From Verrucomicrobiales bacterium (lineage in GTDB: Bacteria; Verrucomicrobiota; Verrucomicrobiia; Verrucomicrobiales; DEV007), in assembly GCA_029213005.1 (NCBI GenBank), contig JARGPI010000021.1, forward strand, positions 62,001-126,000: 64,000 nucleotides of DNA. The letters run 5' to 3'. A program made the position numbers and the translations under genes. A model generated the notes under the pieces. That model was not told the DNA's origin. It searched no databases and saw only the letters and a list, made by a program, of their open reading frames with translations. This document shows, piece after piece, positions 33,390 through 42,132 of this stretch; within the stretch, counting starts at the first letter, position 1, and each line of letters starts with the position of its first letter.

Positions 33390-33478
33390 TAACAGGGTAC
33401 CATGACTGACCGTACAGGGTACAGTCGTTAACCCAACAGGGTACAATAAACGACTTAACAGGGTACAACGATAGCAAA
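33390..33478. repeat. 22-bp-period array of ACAGGGTAC, four copies
   Basis: Units: aacagggtaccatgactgaccg (33391), tacagggtacagtcgttaaccc (33413), aacagggtacaataaacgactt (33435), aacagggtacaacgatagcaaa (33457). Spacing is exactly 22 bp each time. Confidence 0.9.
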
Positions 33479-33485
33479 AACGGCG

Positions 33486-34025
33486 TCAGCTCCGGTTTTC
33501 CACCGCTGCCGTGGTGGGCTTGGAGGGCGCCGGAGCGGGTTTGAACTTCACCACGAGAAAGCCGCCCAGAGCAGCCATCAGGATGCCGACGACGAACTGC
33601 CAGCGCAGTGCGGAAAAGCCGCCTGCAGGTGGGTGCATCAGCAACGAGACCACTGAGTTAACCAGCGGCGCACCCGCAAAAACGATCGACATGACGATGG
33701 CCGGGGCGCTCTTGTTGCCCTGAGCAAAAAGAGCTCCCAGGGAAAGAAGCACAAAGAAGGCGCCGATCGCTCCGAGAACACCGGCAAACAGTGATAGCCA
33801 AAGTCCCTTGGCCGGAAAATTCCAGTCCGATCCGCGGACCACTAAAATGAGAAGCGGGGCAAGAACGGCGGTTAGGAAATAGGCGACCCCTACAAAAAGG
33901 AAGGCTTTGTAGCGTCCGTTAGCAGCGTCAGCCATTCCGACCTGTCCGGAATGCAGAAATATTCCGTAGAGGCCCCAGGTGACAACCGTCCCCAAAGCAA
34001 AAAATAACCAGCTGTAGCTCCCCAT
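33486..34025 (-). CDS. Small multi-pass membrane protein, EamA/DMT-transporter-like
   Basis: ORF 33486..34121. The likely start is the internal Met at 34025 (MGSYSWLFFALGTVVTWGLYGIFLHSGQVG...), with several hydrophobic helices. Confidence 0.7.
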   Translation of the reverse strand: MGSYSWLFFALGTVVTWGLYGIFLHSGQVGMADAANGRYKAFLFVGVAYFLTAVLAPLLILVVRGSDWNFPAKGLWLSLFAGVLGAIGAFFVLLSLGALFAQGNKSAPAIVMSIVFAGAPLVNSVVSLLMHPPAGGFSALRWQFVVGILMAALGGFLVVKFKPAPAPSKPTTAAVENRS

Positions 34026-34056
34026 AGCAATGATAGATTCGATAGTAAAAAGGTGT

Positions 34057-34533
34057 TTAATTTTCCAACAGCTCGCGTGGAGCCGTCTCGATCTTCTCGC
34101 GCACTTCATCCGGTATCGCAACCCCTTTCATGCGACGCGTTTCGGTATCAAAGCTGACGCAGACGACGGTGAACCGGCCGGTCGCAGCGAGGCAGCGTTT
34201 CTCCGGCTCGTCCGGATATTTCCAGAATCGGAAGAAATAGCAGACCGTTTTAGAGCGGATTTCTTCAATGAGAAGCTCGACCTCCACTTCCTCTTCAAAT
34301 TTGAGAGGCATCCGGTAATCCGCAGAGGCGTGAACCCTCGGCCAGCCGACTTTCGGTGAGTCACCCGAGTCGCTGATTTCGTCGTTGAAGGGATGGACGG
34401 ATAGACCCAGCTCGCGGTAAAAGGCATGTTCCGTTACTTCCATAAAACGGAAGAAGTTCGAGAAATGCATGATGCCGGCGACATCCGTGTCTGCGAATTC
34501 GACCCGACGGCGATAAAAGAAGCGGTGGTTCAT
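34057..34533 (-). CDS. Acyl-CoA thioesterase, 4-hydroxybenzoyl-CoA thioesterase/YbgC-like hotdog fold
   Basis: 'RRRVEFADTDVAGIMHFSNFFRFMEVTEHAFYRELGL' matches the hotdog thioesterase N-terminal pattern. Confidence 0.8.
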   Translation of the reverse strand: MNHRFFYRRRVEFADTDVAGIMHFSNFFRFMEVTEHAFYRELGLSVHPFNDEISDSGDSPKVGWPRVHASADYRMPLKFEEEVEVELLIEEIRSKTVCYFFRFWKYPDEPEKRCLAATGRFTVVCVSFDTETRRMKGVAIPDEVREKIETAPRELLEN

Positions 34534-34576
34534 AATCTACTTTCCGATACCTCACCCCAAACCGCCGAAATATCCA

Positions 34577-34605
34577 AATAAAAAGGGAGCAGATCATCTG
34601 CTCCC
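34577..34605 (-). terminator. Rho-independent terminator downstream of the HTH-REC gene
   Basis: Inverted repeat GGGAGCAGATcATCTGCTCCC at 34585..34605. On the minus strand it is followed by TTTTTATTT. Confidence 0.8.
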
Positions 34606-34639
34606 TCCTTAAATTGATAATATTACCCAATGAAATTGG

Positions 34640-35200
34640 TTACGCAGCGTCGGTTCCTTTGTGGCCGAGAATCTTCACGGTACGATTGAGTTGCTCGTAT
34701 TCGATCGGCTTCTTGATCACTGTCACGGGACCGCTCGCAAGGATTTTAGTCAGAATATCGCTGTCTGGATAACCGGTGATGATCACGATCGGCAAATCCG
34801 GATACTGAGCTTTGAGCTTGGCGTAAAGTTCGTCACCCGGGATATCAGGGAGTTTCAAGTCGAGGAATACGAGATCGAAACGCTGCTTTTCCGCATAAGT
34901 GAGAGCCTCTGCTCCGGTTCCCACCACGATCCGACCGAATCCGGCCTTCTTGAGGAACTGTTTGAAAAGAGTCTGCAACGCAGGGTCATCGTCCACCACC
35001 AATACCGTGGGCTGACCGCCTTCGTCGGTTTTGAGAATGTCGCGGTCGAGAAGACTGCGCTTGATTCGCCAACGGCCGCCAATCTGAATGGCAGGCAGTT
35101 GCCCTCGCTGTACTAAATAATAGACGGTTGGTAGAGGTATCCGGAGATACTCAGCCGTCTCTTTTACCGTCATTAATTCTGGGGCATCTTCTTCAGACAT
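34640..35200 (-). CDS. Excisionase/MerR-like HTH domain fused to a response-regulator receiver domain
   Basis: N-terminus 'LMTVKETAEYLRIPLPTVYYLVQRGQLPAIQIGGRWRIKRSLLD' (HTH_17-like), then 'TVLVVDDDPALQTLFKQFLKKAG...DLVFLDLKLPDIPGDEL...KKPI' (REC). Confidence 0.9.
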   Translation of the reverse strand: MSEEDAPELMTVKETAEYLRIPLPTVYYLVQRGQLPAIQIGGRWRIKRSLLDRDILKTDEGGQPTVLVVDDDPALQTLFKQFLKKAGFGRIVVGTGAEALTYAEKQRFDLVFLDLKLPDIPGDELYAKLKAQYPDLPIVIITGYPDSDILTKILASGPVTVIKKPIEYEQLNRTVKILGHKGTDAA

Positions 35201-35768
35201 GGCTATCTAGGTTTGTTAATTATTAAGGTCAAAGTGTGGATGCAATTTTTTGGATTATCGAGTTATAATTTTCGTAAGAACCACCAATTCCATGCATTTC
35301 AGTCACTACAATGCAGATTAGGTCTAATTACAAGGAAAAAATGCAAAAAACATCAAATTTGAGACTTCTTGTTGAGATTTGTTTTACCAGTATTATTCAA
35401 TTTTTCCAAAAAATCAACTAGCAAGCCGGAAGAATCAAAATCAATCCTCTCATTGGGATTACTATAATAGGTGGTGGTAGATTAGAACGACGTGGTGGTC
35501 TTTAGTTGGACTCTACCATAATGTTCGTAAAGATCCGTAAAAATTTCGGGCCTGAATAAGTGTCAAGCTAGATGGGTTTTTTATTAGTGTTAGACAGTTC
35601 CGTGATTCTATACTTTGAGCGGAATCCCTTATCCTCAAACCGTTTGAGCGGGATAGTGTGAGTCGAACAGGTATAGAAACCGCAACGGGCTGTAATCGGG
35701 GGAAATCCGGTCCCTCAAAATTGAATTCGCTTTATGAAAATTAGAGGGTTTATTCCGCGACTTTAGGT

Positions 35769-36572
35769 ATGAATTGGTTTCAAGCAATGATCTTAGGGCT
35801 CGTTCAGGGGCTCACAGAATTTCTTCCGGTTTCCTCTTCCGGACACCTTGTTTTGGTTCAAAAACTTCTCGGAGTGACGGATAAAGGCGTCACTTTTGAG
35901 ATCCTGGTTCATTTCGGGACGCTTTTATCGGTCGTGATTTATTTTTGGAAAAGCCTCTGGCGGATGCTTTTATCGATCATTCCTCCCTACACCGAGCAGT
36001 ATGAAAGGGAGCGAAAGATGATTTTCTTCCTCTTTTTGGCGAGTATTCCGGCGGCGATTGTGGGCTTTTCCCCGCTGGTTGATAAGTTCGAGGCGGTCTA
36101 TGAGAAGCCGACCGTGGTCGCTCTGCTGTTATTAGTTACCGGAGCAGTGCTCTTTTTACCGAGAGTTTTGGCTAAAAAAGGCAATGCCACCGGTGAGATC
36201 AATGCCAAGTCAGCGATTGCGATGGGAATCGGGCAGGCTTTTGCGATTTTACCCGGGATTTCCCGGTCCGGGTCCACCATCGTCTCCGGGATGCTAGCCG
36301 GAACGAAGTCGTCGAGTGCTGCGGAATTCTCTTTTCTGATGGCGATCCCGGCAATTGCAGCTGCCGCAGTGATGGAGCTGAAGGACCTGGGTGAGGTTGA
36401 GGCCGGGCTCCTCGGGCCTTATATCGCGGGGTCAGTAGTGGCCTTCGTTTCCGGTTTGATTGCGATTTTTGCGGTTCTGGAATCAATCCGGAAGGGCAAG
36501 TTCGAATACTTCGGGATTTACTGCTTCATTGCGGGGATCGCAGCATTTTGCTATTTTAAGTTTTTCAGCTAA
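35769..36572 (+). CDS. uppP: Undecaprenyl-diphosphatase
   Basis: MNWFQAMILGLVQGLTEFLPVSSSGHLVLVQKLLG and 'GISRSGSTIVSGMLAG' are UppP/BacA signatures. Confidence 0.93.
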   Translation: MNWFQAMILGLVQGLTEFLPVSSSGHLVLVQKLLGVTDKGVTFEILVHFGTLLSVVIYFWKSLWRMLLSIIPPYTEQYERERKMIFFLFLASIPAAIVGFSPLVDKFEAVYEKPTVVALLLLVTGAVLFLPRVLAKKGNATGEINAKSAIAMGIGQAFAILPGISRSGSTIVSGMLAGTKSSSAAEFSFLMAIPAIAAAAVMELKDLGEVEAGLLGPYIAGSVVAFVSGLIAIFAVLESIRKGKFEYFGIYCFIAGIAAFCYFKFFS

Positions 36573-36632
36573 GGATTAAGTCAGGTGATCCGTAGTGTGT
36601 AGGGTAACCGTCTGCCCTGCCGTATCTTCTTC

Positions 36633-37457
36633 ATGAAAGAGTCGAATTGCTATCCCTTCCGATTTCTTTTGCCAGTCCTGGGATTTCTGTTGGTGATTTT
36701 TCCTGTGTTTGGCATCTCTCAATCTTATACCACGACTCGCCTTGCGGATGGGTTTGATTATCCCGTCGGGAAACCCGACAGCTACGGCTATTACGTTTAC
36801 CGGGGATTCACGCAGAATGGACACCTCGGGGAAGACTGGAACGGCAACGGCGGAGGTAACACAGATTTGGGGGACCCGGTTTACAGTATCGCCAACGGGG
36901 TGGTGGTTTTCTCGCAGGATTACAAGAAAGGATGGGGGAATGTGACCATCATCAGGCACGCCTATCGCGGCCGCAACGGGCAGATTGCTTTTGTTGACTC
37001 ACTCTACGGTCACCTCAATGTCAGGATGGTTAAAGTCGGCGACCGGGTGGTGCGTGGGCAGAAGATCGGAACGATTGGTCGCGGACCGCATAATATGTAC
37101 GCGGCTCATCTTCATTTTGAGATTCGGCAGGATCTCCGGGTCGGGATGCGACGGGACCTGTATCCTAAGACCTATAATACTTACACCGTGGGCGGGCCGA
37201 GGACTTTTATCAAAGCGCATCGCGTTTTGCGCTACGAATCAAGAATGGTGCGGGTACCGATTAATACATTCCAGAAGAGTACTGCCGCCAACCGCGCTTA
37301 TGCTCAGGATATCGAGCCACCCAATATCGCAGAGTCCCCTCAGCTGGGACCGGCAGTTCCGGAGACCACCAGTTCGGTGATATCTGAGGAAACTGACCCC
37401 GAGCAGGCCAGCCCCGCGGCGACGCGGAGCATGTTAAGAAAGCTGCTGGGGCGTTGA
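36633..37457 (+). CDS. M23-family peptidoglycan peptidase-like protein
   Basis: 'NGHLGEDWNG...GDPVYSIANGVVVFSQDY...YGHL...VKVGDRVVRGQKIGTIGRG...AAHLHFEIR' is an M23/LytM pattern. N-terminal signal-like hydrophobic stretch. Confidence 0.85.
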   Translation: MKESNCYPFRFLLPVLGFLLVIFPVFGISQSYTTTRLADGFDYPVGKPDSYGYYVYRGFTQNGHLGEDWNGNGGGNTDLGDPVYSIANGVVVFSQDYKKGWGNVTIIRHAYRGRNGQIAFVDSLYGHLNVRMVKVGDRVVRGQKIGTIGRGPHNMYAAHLHFEIRQDLRVGMRRDLYPKTYNTYTVGGPRTFIKAHRVLRYESRMVRVPINTFQKSTAANRAYAQDIEPPNIAESPQLGPAVPETTSSVISEETDPEQASPAATRSMLRKLLGR

Positions 37458-37468
37458 TCAGATTCAGA

Positions 37469-38824
37469 TTAACTCAGTGACCAGCCTTCCCGGTAGGATC
37501 GGCCGAGGAATTTCTCTGCTTCGGGGAAATTCGGGATTTTCATTTCCGCAGCGTTCCACTCCAGTTTTTTTCCTGCACGGAAAGCGACATTTCCGAGGTG
37601 ATTGGCTTCCGTCAGCGGCCCGGCGTAACTGAATTGGCAGAGCGGGTCAGGTCCTTCCCCTTTGCAGGCAAGGATCCATTCCTGTTGCTGACCGGGCGAT
37701 GGTGGAATGTATGCTTTGGGCGGAGTGAAGTCGTTAAATTTATTCTCGGGCAGGAGTAGGTACTTACCGTAATCGGCAAGCAGCATGCCGTTTTCCCCGA
37801 TAAAGAGGGTGCCGTTACCCCACTGCGGAATTTTACCGTCTTTCCAGATCTGCGGCTTTTCACTGCCCTGATACCAGGTGTGTTCAACTGCCGGTAAATC
37901 CCCCCGGGAGGCAAAGGTGTATTTGGCCCACATTGAGGCGGGTGCGATATCGTGATGAGGCTTCGAACCGCCTGCTTCGATGGTGAGAGGGGCATCGAGC
38001 TTCAATGCCCACCAGGGGAGATCGTTGCGGTGGCTGCCCAGATCGGACATCGTCCCGTTGCCGAAGTCCCACCAGCGGTACCAACGGGGGCCGGGGAAGT
38101 AGTAATCGTGGAAGTCACGGTAGGGTGCCGGTCCGATCCAGAGATCCCAGTCCAGATTCCCGGGAACGGGTTTCCCTTCTTTTGGCGTATCGGGTGTGTA
38201 AATGATGTCCTTATTTACCTGAGCCTCGGCTTCGGTTTGCCAGCCCCAGGCGCGGGAGACCCAGGTATGCACCTCGCTGACCGGACCAATGGCACCGGAT
38301 TCGATTAATTCGACGACTCTCCGGTAATTTTCACCGGCGTGAATTTGAGTCCCCATCTGGGTTTTAACCCCGGCTTTTGCAGCGGCTTCGGTGATGATGC
38401 GGCATTCGTGAACATCGCGGGTGAGGGGCTTCTCACAGTAGACGTGTTTGCCGGCATTCAAGGCCGGCAAGGTGGCGAAAGCGTGGGTGTGCTCCGTTGT
38501 CGAAACAATCACCGCGTCGATGTCGTCCAGTTTTTCGTAAAGATCCCTAAAATCGCGGTAGGCCCGGGCCGATTGATGTTTGCTTAACACCTTGCCGAGA
38601 TTCGTTTCGTTGACGTCGCAAATCGCGATAAAGTCCTCACCTGAGGCCTCAACCGCTTTGACGTGAGAGCCGCCCCGGCCACCGACTCCAATCAGGGCCA
38701 TGCCCAATTTGGAATTCGGTGACTGACAGCTGGTAATTGCGGGAAATCCCAAAGTGCCCGCACCGGCCAATCCGGCCGTGGTTTTAATGAAATTTCGGCG
38801 ATTGATCGGTGGTTTCGGGCTCAT
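37469..38824 (-). CDS. Gfo/Idh/MocA-family oxidoreductase with a twin-arginine-like signal
   Basis: 'NRRNFIKTTAGLAGAGTLGFPA' followed by 'MALIGVGGRGGSHVKAVEASGEDFIAICDVNE' and 'VYCEKPLTRDVHE'. Confidence 0.9.
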   Translation of the reverse strand: MSPKPPINRRNFIKTTAGLAGAGTLGFPAITSCQSPNSKLGMALIGVGGRGGSHVKAVEASGEDFIAICDVNETNLGKVLSKHQSARAYRDFRDLYEKLDDIDAVIVSTTEHTHAFATLPALNAGKHVYCEKPLTRDVHECRIITEAAAKAGVKTQMGTQIHAGENYRRVVELIESGAIGPVSEVHTWVSRAWGWQTEAEAQVNKDIIYTPDTPKEGKPVPGNLDWDLWIGPAPYRDFHDYYFPGPRWYRWWDFGNGTMSDLGSHRNDLPWWALKLDAPLTIEAGGSKPHHDIAPASMWAKYTFASRGDLPAVEHTWYQGSEKPQIWKDGKIPQWGNGTLFIGENGMLLADYGKYLLLPENKFNDFTPPKAYIPPSPGQQQEWILACKGEGPDPLCQFSYAGPLTEANHLGNVAFRAGKKLEWNAAEMKIPNFPEAEKFLGRSYREGWSLS

Positions 38825-38836
38825 GTTTGCTTTGGT

Positions 38837-40117
38837 TTAGTGTTTCTTAATAGCGACGTTTTTGAAAGCGACCGGATCCCCGTGACCGGCAAATCCAAAG
38901 AACCCTTCGGTTCGGAGTTTTCCGGGGTGAGGTTTATCGGCCATATATTCATCAATTTTTGAAAGGTCGGCGTTGAGAATGACGGAACCGTTCAGCTCCA
39001 CCTTCACGGTGTGGCCGACAACTGTGACTTCCTGAGTATTCCACTCACCGACGGGGCGGAGGTAGCCTCTTTCCGCAGCGGCGATACCGTAAGCGCTCCC
39101 GTGATACTGGCGTTCGTCCAGTTTGGCGTATTTTTCAGCGGTGTTATCGAGGACCTGTAATTCGCACATTCCGACGTAGGCGGTGTCGCCTTTACCCGGA
39201 TATCGAATCGCGAGGCCGTTGTTTCCGCCGGGAGGGAGTTTGAAATCAAATCTCACGGTGTAATCGGTCAGATTTTCATCGAAATAGACGGTCCCGCCCT
39301 TTCCTTTGATGCACTGGATGGCTCCGTCGATCACTTCGTAATTATCGGTTTGCCCGGCCCAGTTCGAGAGATCTTTGCTATTAAAAATGTCGGTGAAGCC
39401 TTCGTCATCCCCCCGAAGGGTTGTATTGGCTTCTTCTGCTCCAATTTCCCGGACTTTGATGTCTTTCCAGCGGATCTCCGCGCCGTGGGTCTGAAGATGG
39501 ATCGGGCCTTTTGGCGGGAGTGGTTTGATCCGGGCTTTATCCCAGTAGTTCTCCCATATCGCACCATCGACGACGAGTTTGTCGTTCAGCCAAACCCAGG
39601 TCCGGCTCCCCAGCATCTTCGCCTTCACTTTATTCCATTCGCCGAAGGGCTTGTCCGCGAGAACGAGTGGGTCTTTACCTGGGGCACCTTTAGAGTTATT
39701 CCAGAGACCGCCGGAACCTTTGTCAGCGCCGATTTTCCATTTTCCACCCTCTTCGGTGTAATCCCAGATCTGGATTTGAGGGGTCCCTTTCATATAGATA
39801 CCACTATCGCCTTTAGCGACGGTGCGGTATTCCAACTGCAGTTCGACATCGCCGTATTCTTTATCGGTAGTTGCGTAGGGACCTTTGCCATCGTTCACCA
39901 TTTCCCCGTTCTCGATTGACCAGTGTTGTTTGAACTCTTCCGCCTGGGTGGCGAGTGAGGCCGCTTTGTCCTTCGCCTTGCTGGTGGTGTGCGGGTTATC
40001 GCCATGCCAGCCGGTGTAATCTTTCCCGTTAAAAATAGAAACTGCGGAATCCTCCGAATAGCCTGAACCGACGGAAAATGCTGCGGTCAGAGTAAGGATC
40101 GATAAAAATCTCGTCAT
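38837..40117 (-). CDS. Secreted protein with two DUF1080 (3-keto-disaccharide hydrolase-like) domains
   Basis: 'SIFNGKDYTGWHGDNP...' and 'DIFNSKDLSNWAGQTDNYEVIDGAIQC' are two tandem DUF1080-type starts. Start moved to the Met at 40117 (MTRFLSILTLTAAFSVGSG) as a likely signal peptide; the ORF track gives 40153. Confidence 0.85.
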   Translation of the reverse strand: MTRFLSILTLTAAFSVGSGYSEDSAVSIFNGKDYTGWHGDNPHTTSKAKDKAASLATQAEEFKQHWSIENGEMVNDGKGPYATTDKEYGDVELQLEYRTVAKGDSGIYMKGTPQIQIWDYTEEGGKWKIGADKGSGGLWNNSKGAPGKDPLVLADKPFGEWNKVKAKMLGSRTWVWLNDKLVVDGAIWENYWDKARIKPLPPKGPIHLQTHGAEIRWKDIKVREIGAEEANTTLRGDDEGFTDIFNSKDLSNWAGQTDNYEVIDGAIQCIKGKGGTVYFDENLTDYTVRFDFKLPPGGNNGLAIRYPGKGDTAYVGMCELQVLDNTAEKYAKLDERQYHGSAYGIAAAERGYLRPVGEWNTQEVTVVGHTVKVELNGSVILNADLSKIDEYMADKPHPGKLRTEGFFGFAGHGDPVAFKNVAIKKH

Positions 40118-40177
40118 AGTTTCAATACTTCGTGGAGGGAACGTTTTTATCAATTGCGTAATCGAGGTTGTCGGAAG

Positions 40178-41329
40178 GTGAATTTTCGTTTAGGAAAAAG
40201 AGTGATCGATCCCGGAAAATATTTCGACTACAACGCAACGACGCCTATTTGTGAGGCCGCCCGGGAAGCATGGCTTTTGATGGCGGATCAACATTGGGAG
40301 AATCCGTCGAGTCTTTATCGTGAGGCGGGAATCGCAAGGCGGCTGCTGGAGGACTTTCGGGAGGAATTAGCTGAGGAGATCGGTATCGAGGATGCGGAGC
40401 GCGTAGTTTTCACATCGGGAGCAACCGAAGCCAATAACGCAGTGATTCAGTTCTGGAGTCACGCCCCGGGGAAAATAGCGATTTCAGCGGTGGAGCACCC
40501 CAGTGTGCGGGCCGCTGCGGCCGGTTTTTTCGGGCCGGAGCGGATGATCGAGATCGGGGTCGACCCGATTACGGGGATCATCAACCTCGAAGAGGTCGAG
40601 AGGGTGGTCACGATGGTTGAAGATCTGGTGGGCCTGTCGGTGATGGCGGCAAATAATGAAACCGGCACCATTCAGCCCTGGGATGTGATCGCCGAATTGT
40701 GCCTCGAGGCGGGGATTCCTTATCATTCCGATTCCGCGCAATGGATCGGCAAAGAGCCCGGGGGAGGTTTTGCGGATATCGATTATTTTACGGGGAGTGC
40801 GCATAAATTCGGCGGGCCCAAGGGCATTGGCTTTCTGGTCTTACCGGAGAATTTTGATGACTGTGCCTTTATCGGACAGCTGGGAGGTCCCCAGGAAAAT
40901 GGCCGACGGGGTGGAACGGAAGATCTGCCCGGGATCGCCGCGATGATTGCGGCATTAAAGAGCCAGCGAAATGCGCCGGATGTCTCTGATGTGCGGGATT
41001 TGTTCGAAGCGGCGCTTCTCGAAAGCGGAGAGTTTAAAATCGTCGGCAAACGCGGGCCGCGCCTCGCTAATACCTCGATGATAGTCCTTCCTCACACGAA
41101 GAATTTGAAGTGGCTGACCCGACTCAGTGATCGGGGATTCGGGGTTTCGACCGGTTCGGCCTGCAGTGCCGGGGCGGGGAATCCGAGTCAGGTTATGATG
41201 TCGATGGATCTGGAATTCGAAGAAATGAGCCGCGTGTTGAGAGTCAGTGGTGGTCCGGGTCAGGGAGAGGCTGAGTGGATGGCTCTCTACGATGCGATTA
41301 TCGGGGTGAAATCGGAATTGGAAGACTAG
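40178..41329 (+). CDS. Cysteine desulfurase / class V aminotransferase
   Basis: 'YFDYNATTPICEAAREAW', 'SSLYREAGIARRLLEDFREELAE', 'SAHKFGGPKGIGFLV' and 'STGSACSAG' are NifS/IscS-type motifs. The GTG at 40178 is a more plausible start than the TTG at 40154. Confidence 0.88.
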   Translation: MNFRLGKRVIDPGKYFDYNATTPICEAAREAWLLMADQHWENPSSLYREAGIARRLLEDFREELAEEIGIEDAERVVFTSGATEANNAVIQFWSHAPGKIAISAVEHPSVRAAAAGFFGPERMIEIGVDPITGIINLEEVERVVTMVEDLVGLSVMAANNETGTIQPWDVIAELCLEAGIPYHSDSAQWIGKEPGGGFADIDYFTGSAHKFGGPKGIGFLVLPENFDDCAFIGQLGGPQENGRRGGTEDLPGIAAMIAALKSQRNAPDVSDVRDLFEAALLESGEFKIVGKRGPRLANTSMIVLPHTKNLKWLTRLSDRGFGVSTGSACSAGAGNPSQVMMSMDLEFEEMSRVLRVSGGPGQGEAEWMALYDAIIGVKSELED

Positions 41330-41336
41330 CACCATT

Positions 41337-42092
41337 TTGGATCTTCCTTTCGACAGCACCTGGCCAATCATTTCATTGGCACTTTCCGGGGCATTCTGCC
41401 TTGGGATTGCCAAAACCGGTTTTCCCGGTCTCGCACTGGTCAATATTCTGATTATTGCCGAGTGTTTCGGTGCGAAAGCCAGTGTTGGTATCATTCTGCC
41501 GCTGCTGATTCTGTGCGATGTGATCGTCTATCCACTTTTTCGCCAGTATTCGAGCTGGTCCAAAGTCTGGCCTCTGTTACCGCCGACATTGGCGGGTCTC
41601 GCGATTGGTTATTTTCTGCTCGATGCAATCGACGATTCAACCGCGCGGAAGGTGATTGGGGGGATTATTCTTGTGATGGTGGTGTTGCAGCTTTTCCGTG
41701 AATACCAGAAGAGTTTTCTTGAGAATCTCCCGGCCTCGAAGTTTTTCCTGTCCGGTTCGGGGCTCGCGATCGGGGTTTCGACGATGGTGGCGAACGCCGC
41801 CGGGCCGGTTTACTCCATTTATGCTTTGGTCCATAAGATGGCGAAGCATGATTTCCTCGGAGTTGGAGCCCGCTTTTTTCTGCTCGTAAACCTGATCAAA
41901 GTTCCGCTCCTGGGGAATTTGTCTTTGATCAATGCAGACTCGCTGAAGCTCAATCTGCTATTGATTCCGGGAATCGTAGCCGGGATATTTTCCGGGAAAA
42001 AGCTGATCCATCTCGTGCCTCAGCGGATTTTTGAGTGGCTGCTCTACCTTTTTTCCCTGATCGCCGGATTGCGACTTTTGATCTGGTCTTGA
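41337..42092 (+). CDS. Sulfite exporter TauE/SafE family membrane protein
   Basis: Hydrophobic multi-pass ORF with 'GIAKTGFPGLALVNILIIAECFGAKASVGIILPLLILCDV...Y' and 'STMVANAAGPV', typical of TauE/SafE. Confidence 0.85.
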   Translation: MDLPFDSTWPIISLALSGAFCLGIAKTGFPGLALVNILIIAECFGAKASVGIILPLLILCDVIVYPLFRQYSSWSKVWPLLPPTLAGLAIGYFLLDAIDDSTARKVIGGIILVMVVLQLFREYQKSFLENLPASKFFLSGSGLAIGVSTMVANAAGPVYSIYALVHKMAKHDFLGVGARFFLLVNLIKVPLLGNLSLINADSLKLNLLLIPGIVAGIFSGKKLIHLVPQRIFEWLLYLFSLIAGLRLLIWS

Positions 42093-42132
42093 CGGGGTGC
42101 TCATTCCGAGTTCGCTTCGGAGGGTGCTGTTC

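Noticed and set aside
33390-33478. Could the 22-bp array be a short CRISPR array?
   Set aside because: The conserved core is only about 9-11 bp with 11-bp variable parts, there are 2-4 copies per locus, and no cas gene is seen in the window.
33390-33478. Could the 22-bp direct repeats be plasmid iterons marking a replication origin?
   Set aside because: The spacing fits iterons, but no Rep-like gene is nearby, the motif recurs at two other chromosomal-type loci, and surrounding genes are housekeeping.
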